DNA of 25,612 nucleotides from Hemicentrotus pulcherrimus (Eukaryota; Echinodermata; Echinoidea; Camarodonta; Strongylocentrotidae), in assembly GCA_003118195.1 (NCBI GenBank), contig BEXV01000031.1, positions 276,953-302,564 on the forward strand, in the 5' to 3' direction. The stretch's first letter is position 1, and each line of letters opens with the position of its first letter. Below the pieces are notes generated by a model that was given only the letters and a program-made list of their open reading frames with translations, was not told the DNA's origin and did not search any database. Of the stretch, positions 19,818-25,612 are shown one piece after another. The translations under genes were made by a program, and so were the position numbers.

Positions 19818-21321
19818 AACATAAACAGACAGACAGACAACGTTTATAAAAGGGTCTCTAAGACCTAATGTAGATAGAAGTTCAGGAAAAATCGTATCAA
19901 AAGGCGAAATGTTCTAGAAGTTGATGCCGAAATATTTGGAAAATCCTCGATATTTCCTGATCTGTAAAGAGCATATCATATACATAGGAAGCAACCCACT
20001 TTTGTTTTCGAAGCGTGATTGCTTGTATAGGTGTGGGCGTTTGTGGGTGTGTGTGGGTAGGACGGTCGATGTCTCCTAACAAACTCAACCTATAACAATA
20101 CGTATGCTCCTATCCAATTTATGAACCGTTGGCTCCATTCGTAGACACTTACGCAAATAAAATATTCACTTGCCATCTCCTACAGTATTTTTCCAACTGC
20201 AGATGTTGTATTTGTTATTGTTTCCTCAGACAATGCAGTAATCCTTTTCAGGTTTAACATCCTAAGAATCTTAAGGCCTTTTTCACACATATCTGGGGAT
20301 TCCTCAATTTTAGGTTACGATCTCCCATTAGTGTTAGGAATCTCTAGGATAATAGTACTCGGACTTGTCTAGGATTTCGAAGATGTATTAATATCACTCC
20401 GCAGTGTGTTATGATATATGAGTGTTTTACTTAGATTTTCTGAAAATCTCTGGTTGTAACAAAAAAATTGTTTCCATCCAGCAGTTTCAGTGTAAAAGCG
20501 GAATCTAGATATGGTTTAGGAACCATCCGTCAAAAGACAGAAATGCGTTAACTAAGGCTGTCAATTTATGAATAATGAATGGATAAACAAATGTAACATA
20601 TCCTAGTCATGTTTATCGTGATCGTAAATAAAACAGACACATCACACTGTTGATGTACAAGCTATAATTTGTTTATATACACATTCTGCTCGTTGCGATG
20701 ATAGACGGAAAGATATTTCAACAGTTTAAAAATAAAATCTATTATAGGACATAATTGTGCTTGAGAAATATACTCACATCTCAAACACTCCTAGCAACGC
20801 AACTGGTTGATGACACTAGACCTGCGAAGTCTCTGTCTCTATCTCTTGTAGAATCTCCAAGTTATTATCTATGGAAATCGTCTCGCTCTCACGTGCATGC
20901 ATCAGTGCAAAAGCCAGCATTTATCACCCCCGCCTGGAGACGATTATTCCAAGCTCTGGTGGAAAACTGGGTTAAGAATGAACTATGTTGGTTTGAAGGG
21001 AGATAATCCTACAATCAGTTCTGGTCAAGTAAGTTACCTCATCCGAACTCTCCCGGCGGCATACGGTGGCAAACACTGTAAGGAAATGGTTTGTTAACTT
21101 GGCACGATGTATGCCGTTCATGCATGTTCATTTGAAATCAATTTACATCTTACAGAAATCAAAAGTATCATTTGAAATGAAGATCGTATCGTACTCATGT
21201 CGTATACTGGTGTTTTCTGTTTGTTGTAAGAAAAAAAAAAAGACGAATTACACATTTCAGTTCATGCAAGTCAAGAAAGAAAATTGAATTAAGACAACTG
21301 AATTCAGTAACTAACCCCTGC
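19818..21321. other. Non-coding, nothing recognised
   Basis: The overlapping plus frames at 20755-21097 (83 and 66 codons) include a locally GC-richer part, but no domain or splice-bounded exon could be supported. Confidence 0.5.
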
Positions 21322-21428
21322 CCCATCTCTCTCACTTTCTCTCTCCTTCTCTTTCCCCCTCTCTCTCTCTCTCTCTCTCTGTATGTCTGTCTCTCTGTCT
21401 GTCTCCCTGTCTTTTTTTCTCTCTCACA
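21322..21428 (+). repeat. CT-rich polypyrimidine tract
   Basis: Nearly pure CT with CTGT and CTTT variants, including an uninterrupted CT run at about 21359-21380 and TCTGTCTG units after it. Reverse frames give only Glu/Arg repeats and are not genes. Confidence 0.9.
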
Positions 21429-21631
21429 CACGCTTTCAGACTTCCTGCGTCTAAAAATATACTCATCCGAACAAACCGATTTATTTTGTTCAAAACCGTG
21501 GCTGTTAATTTCTCATAACATTCAGCTATGTTCTAATACTAGATCTTCCCGAAAAGGGGTGTGGCTATAAGGAAGGGGTGGGCATGCAATACCAACATTT
21601 TCGTACTGTCGGTACGTATAAGAAGGTGAAA

Positions 21632-21710
21632 TTTCTCTCTGTCTTTTTGTCTCTGTCTCTCTTTCTCTACCATAATTTCCCAGACAACCCCAGCTCCACC
21701 TCCCACCCAA

Positions 21711-21760
<50 letters not shown>

Positions 21761-21762
21761 CC

Positions 21763-21804
<42 letters not shown>

Positions 21805-21836
21805 TCTCCCCCTCCCTATCTTTGTCTCTTTCTCTG

Positions 21837-21889
<53 letters not shown>

Positions 21890-21892
21890 CTG

Positions 21893-21925
<33 letters not shown>

Positions 21926-21942
21926 GTCTCTGTCTCTCTCTG

Positions 21943-21999
<57 letters not shown>
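21632..21999 (+). repeat. Long (CT)n/(CTCTGT)n satellite array
   Basis: This is the longest simple array in the window. It has pure CT runs near 21713-21756 and 21954-22000, joined by TCTCTGTCTCTGTC hexamer-like phases between 21835 and 21955. A short unique insert, CATAATTTCCCAGACAACCC and following, interrupts it at about 21670-21712. Open frames through it encode only Leu/Ser or Glu/Arg repeats. Confidence 0.95.
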
Positions 22000-22002
<3 letters not shown>

Positions 22003-22345
22003 AATGTTCCAGGGATACGCGAAACGCGTGCAAGCCCGACCCAACCATCTTCATCAATTTGAATGTTATGTCGCCTGAAACTTATGACCGGAACTCGCAG
22101 CGAGGTAACAAGGTCGAGAGGCAAGAGAAGATGGATGAAGACGGAAGAACAAACGGCACATCCTGTAAGTATTCTTTTCTTCTCTTTTAAAGCATCTGTT
22201 TCAGGAAGTAGATAAGAAGAAATATTTCATACAACCTAAGGGAAGAAGAGAAAACTGTGTCAATATTTGAACCCTCGGGAGTTCATCGCTGTTTGGTGTC
22301 ATACGTTTCAGAGTACAGAATAAAAATCCCACTGTTCTTTTTTTT

Positions 22346-22739
22346 TTTTCCTTCTCTGTCTGTCTCTCTTTCTCTCTGTCTCTCTCTCTCTATGTGTCTC
22401 TGTGTCTCTGTTTCTCTCACTCTCTCTCTCTCCCCTCTCTTTCTCCCTCTCTATAAATATACTTATAATTCTTTCTCTCTTTCACTGTCTCTCTCTCTCT
22501 CTCTGTCTTCCTCCCTCTCTATAAATATACTTATAATTCTTTCTCTCTTTCGCTGTCTCTCTCTCTATCTCTGTCTTTAATAAGTTCTCTCTGTCACTTT
22601 CTCCATCATCATTTACCCCTCTCTCTATTCATATCTCCCTCTCTCGCTTTCTCTATCTCTGTTTCTATCTCCAACTCTTTCTATCCCGTTCTTTCTTGTT
22701 CTCGACATCCCCCCCCGTCTCCCCCTCTCTCTCTCCCTC

Positions 22740-22788
<49 letters not shown>

Positions 22789-22794
22789 TCCTCA
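22346..22794 (+). repeat. CT-rich array with AT-rich islands
   Basis: A run of T is followed by CTGTCTGTCTCTC units, the 68-base duplication, mixed CT/CTAT/TTTC units, a short C run near 22711 and a pure CT block ending about 22785. It is a continuation of the same satellite domain as 21632-21999, separated by about 340 bases of unique sequence. Confidence 0.9.
22443..22578 (+). repeat. Recent 68-base tandem duplication inside the CT array
   Basis: Bases 22443-22510 and 22511-22578 are the same 68-base unit. It starts CTCCCTCTCTATAAATATAC, runs through TTATAATTCTTTCTCTCTTTC and ends in a CT tract with CTGTCTT. I count three mismatches between the copies. The non-CT core TATAAATATACTTATAATTC makes this a true duplication and not just register drift in a dinucleotide repeat. 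Confidence 0.85.
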
Positions 22795-24039
22795 CTCTAA
22801 AGCTTTACAATTCATGTATGTCTTAAGTGTCTCTATTTAAGTGCACACATCTTAATGCGATAAAGTGCAGATGAGGAAAGAATTTCCAGGGTTTGTTAGA
22901 GTTAGAGGGCTGGCTTGCATATTTGGTCCCATTTCACTATCACGGTGGCAAGCTACATCTATAATCAGTGATTATGTTCGAAATTCATACATAACGTCGT
23001 TTGATTCTGTGATAGATAGATGGACAAGACCAGGGCATTGCTTGTCGTCAATGTGTGTAAGTTTCTCTTAAACATGGAATAGGTGTTATCAGCCTGATAT
23101 ATTTAATTGATTATGATCGTGATGGCCGTCGAATGAAATAATAATCTACTGTTATAAAATTAGATCAGGTAATTATTTGTTTTGTGGCACCGTAAATAAT
23201 ATTCTCCATAATATCTAACTTTATAGTACAAATTTAAATACATGTTAATCTCATGTACTTGTTCCAACATTTAAGTTTTGTAATGTGATAATATTTTCAG
23301 ATGAAAATCAAAATGAATAAGAAGACACATTGCAAATATTCTGGCAACTGATCATATTCAAATAAGTTTAATTTTAAATAAAGAGCAATGAAAAGTCTTT
23401 TATTCATAATACTGGAGTCATTTTGGAATGACCGAGACAAATTTAAAGAGTGGTATAACGCATTCTCACGGAGAAAATCGGTGACTTCGTGCATGAATAT
23501 CTTTGAAGGGGTACCTGGTTAAAACAGATTCCTCTGGGAAAACATTGAAGTGATGAGGTTTCGATGAGCAACCTTAAGGGACCTATCGACCTTCATCTTC
23601 ATCTTCCCAAAGAGGAGGAGGAAAGTTCAGCCTTAGTGAAGTTCACATCTCATGCAGAACCACGAAGTCATTTAGAACAATCGCTGGTGAGCTTTAAAGA
23701 GAACCCCCATTTTGTCTCACAAAATTGGGATCGTCTTTCATCTAATACCGGTAAAAATAGCTAAAGGGTATAGTAGCCACACAATTATCGATCCCAAAAT
23801 CCCTATAAAAATAAATTATGAATGCATGCTTCTTTTAAGAATAACCTCATGCAATTCGGGGAATTGAATGGCAGTCAGTGATATGGGCCTCCATTTGAAC
23901 TGCGACAAAAGAAAGAACGAGAGGAAGATGGTACAAGGAACGTGAAGAGAAAAAAGAACGATTAGACCCCTACCCACATCTTTGTTAATTCACGTTTTAA
24001 CCACCATGTCAGACCGGCAACCACCACCTCCATCATTCA
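22795..24039. other. Non-coding, nothing recognised
   Basis: AT-rich. The 66-codon frame at 23564-23764 has a polar, Glu-rich stretch (KEEEESS) but no family resemblance. Confidence 0.5.
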
Positions 24040-24294
24040 GAGGGGGTGTGGCCGAATGGATAAATCTCCGGATTATGAACTATTAGGTACGGCGTTCCAA
24101 TCACTGTCGCAGCGCTAATGTCCTTTGGCAAGACAATTATATACATTTGCCACTTTCCACCCAGGTGAGGTAAATGGGTACCTGGCAGGAATTAGTTCCT
24201 CGAGCGCTTTAATGGCAGCCGTGCTAAAGCCAGGGGATATAAAGGAACGCTAGGAGTTGCGATGTGCCCGACATGAGCTTTATACAAGACTCCA
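24040..24294 (+). mobile_element. tRNA-derived SINE with probable target-site duplications
   Basis: The head has an RNA polymerase III A box TGGCCGAATGG (24049-24059) and a slightly decayed B box GTTCCAATC (24094-24102). The body follows with CTTTGGCAAGACAATTATA, CCACTTTCCACCCAGGTGAG, AAATGGGTACCTGGCAGGAA and GGCAGCCGTGCTAAAGCCAG, which I recognise as a SINE body repeated in echinoderm-type genomes. The tail runs toward an ATT-rich 3' end. CCATCATTCA (24030-24039) and CCATTATTCA (24295-24304) flank it, matching at 9 of 10 bases. It is not a functional tRNA gene, because no acceptor stem or full cloverleaf forms. Confidence 0.8.
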
Positions 24295-24304
24295 CCATTA
24301 TTCA

Positions 24305-24654
24305 TAGCTTCATACCAATTGGCGCCTCCTTTTCTGGGTTAATACTTCAACAGTAATGTACTTCATCGTAGCCACTCCCCCCCCTCCCTCTCCACCCCAT
24401 TAGTTTCAAACATCATACAACAAACTACGAAACGTAAAATGAGCATGATGAGTGGTCTTTAATCATGTTAATAAATGGTTCAGCTGAAATAGTACAGGAC
24501 CGGGAGGAGTAAGGTCGGCAATGAGGAGAGTAAAGACATACATGGATACTCAATGTTGGACAGGGAGGAGCAGTCAAGAGGAACTGAATATGTGGGTGGG
24601 TTAGTTTGAAGTGATACTTATGTCACCCGAGTCACACCGCCGAACCGACTTCAC
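24305..24654. other. Spacer between SINE and minisatellite
   Basis: Contains a C-rich stretch (about 24376-24400) and purine-rich GGGAGGAG motifs near 24500-24570. Nothing else recognised. Confidence 0.5.
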
Positions 24655-25010
24655 CGAAACGACCGATTGTCGACCGATTATTACCTCAGTCACATCGCCA
24701 TGCAATCCAACTTCAAACCGAGCAATTATCGATAGATTGATACCTCAATCAGGCCGGTCAGAAGAAACAAAGAATGCAAACCGAGGAATTGTCGACGAAT
24801 TGAAGCCCCGGTCATTGATCCAAACCAATTCTAATCTTCCGATCATTGACAAATGAATTCATCAGTCACAAAACTCTAAACCGACTTCAAACCCAGCGAT
24901 TACCTGCAAATTACCTCGAATCCGCCTGCAAATCACCGATTATTGACAAATTAACATCCCAGTCTCCAAACTGATCCAAATCCTCTGACTATCGACACAT
25001 TAATACTAGC
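24655..25010 (+). repeat. Diverged minisatellite, about six to seven units of 40-65 bases
   Basis: A core close to ACCGATTATTGACAAATTAA followed by a CCTCAGTCACA-like and a CAAACCGACTTCAAACC-like segment recurs with drift and indels. Examples begin near 24661 (CCGATTGTCGACCGATTATT), 24720 (AGCAATTATCGATAGATTGA), 24783 (AGGAATTGTCGACGAATTGA), 24838 (CCGATCATTGACAAATGAAT), 24895 (AGCGATTACCTGCAAATTAC), 24937 (ACCGATTATTGACAAATTAA) and 24986 (CTGACTATCGACACATTAAT). An 81-codon open frame across part of it (24611-24856) has Pro/Thr/Ile-rich repeats but breaks within the array and is not taken as a gene. Confidence 0.7.
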
Positions 25011-25612
25011 TCATGAGCTGCTTAGCTGGGACATGTAGGCTCGTGACATACGAATTCAGAATGGTACAGTATTTTTTAAGGCGCTCTTGTAAAATGGATT
25101 GTGATGTTTTTTTTCTTCAAAGTTTAACATTACAAATTAAACAATCCCATGAATGATTGTTTAAAAAAGATCGGATTAAAAAAAAAAAAGTATTACAGGC
25201 GTCGTATATGAAAGAAGGTCATTTAGAGTAGGAATTATTTTCTTTGAAACTTTCTAAGAGAGTTTTAGCCTGTTTAAGTTTTTATTTATTCTTTGAATTT
25301 CTCATTTTGAGCAATTTGAGTATAGCCATTTTTAAAATCTTACATAACTACCATTTATGTGTCATGTTTGTGTCATGACGATTAGAGGACAAACACATTA
25401 ACACTTTCCTCTGAAGAACTGCCTAAACAACCACTTTCTTCGGAATCAGAGGTGTTTTCGCGAATTTCATTGACAGTCTTTCAACGGAAGCAAAAGGCGC
25501 TTCCTTTAGTGGGGCGGCAGGTGGTAGCAGCGTGAGAGACAAGTCCGTAAGATCTCATTAATGTTATCATACTAAATGACAGTATGCATCAGACATGCAA
25601 CATGCTGCATTA
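25011..25612. other. Non-coding, nothing recognised
   Basis: AT-rich with short A and T runs. No gene or repeat was identified up to the window end. Confidence 0.55.

Noticed and set aside
21522..22190. Several open frames of 85-166 codons on both strands
   Set aside because: All are translations of the CT satellite (SLSLSL or ERERER) and exist only because the repeat lacks stop codons.
24049..24110. Possible tRNA gene
   Set aside because: A and B boxes are present, but the B box is mutated, no acceptor stem pairs, and the sequence continues into a SINE body.

Overview
The window looks like nuclear DNA of an animal with a repeat-rich, AT-rich genome, most probably a marine invertebrate deuterostome such as an echinoderm. 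The reasons are long non-coding stretches, many long CT/GT microsatellites, tRNA-derived SINE relics with tails of a type I associate with sea-urchin-like genomes, a decayed CR1/L2-type LINE, and one intron-containing receptor exon. No bacterial operon, phage, CRISPR array, rRNA or intact tRNA gene is visible. The species assignment is an inference.

The only convincing protein-coding gene is on the minus strand at 13892-14485. It is the first coding exon (198 residues) of a rhodopsin-type neuropeptide receptor of the GnRH/corazonin/AKH/vasopressin superfamily. It covers the glycosylated N-terminus through TM4 and ends in a clean splice donor, in phase 0, directly after a Pro-Gln pair. An upstream in-frame stop fixes its start. 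A TATA box, a CRE-like site and a perfect GTCACGTGAC E-box palindrome lie 180-220 bases upstream, and the presumed leader carries short uORFs. Exon 2 (TM5-TM7) was not found, so either intron 1 runs leftward out of the window or exon 2 was missed.

Layout: 1-4085 is non-coding with CT tracts, one copy of a dispersed repeat (2345-2532) and a minus-strand SINE fragment (3238-3330). 4086-5070 is a dead, 5'-truncated LINE on the minus strand. 5071-9463 is non-coding with a G-quadruplex motif, an A-rich tract, a GT tract and a SINE-like relic near 8070-8225. 9464-9763 is a strikingly well-preserved 300-base palindrome (foldback/MITE-like). 9764-13891 is probably receptor intron plus a CT tract. 14486-16856 holds the promoter region and nothing certain beyond it. 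16857-19100 holds a CT array, an inverted second copy of the 2345 repeat and an AATCA-tailed retroposon 3' end. 19008-19706 is a diverged inverted-repeat element. 21322-22794 is a dense polypyrimidine satellite cluster with a 68-base duplication. 24040-24294 is a tRNA-derived SINE with probable target-site duplications, and 24655-25010 is a diverged minisatellite.

There is no multi-gene system here. The receptor exon with its compact promoter and the long palindrome are the items most worth following up.
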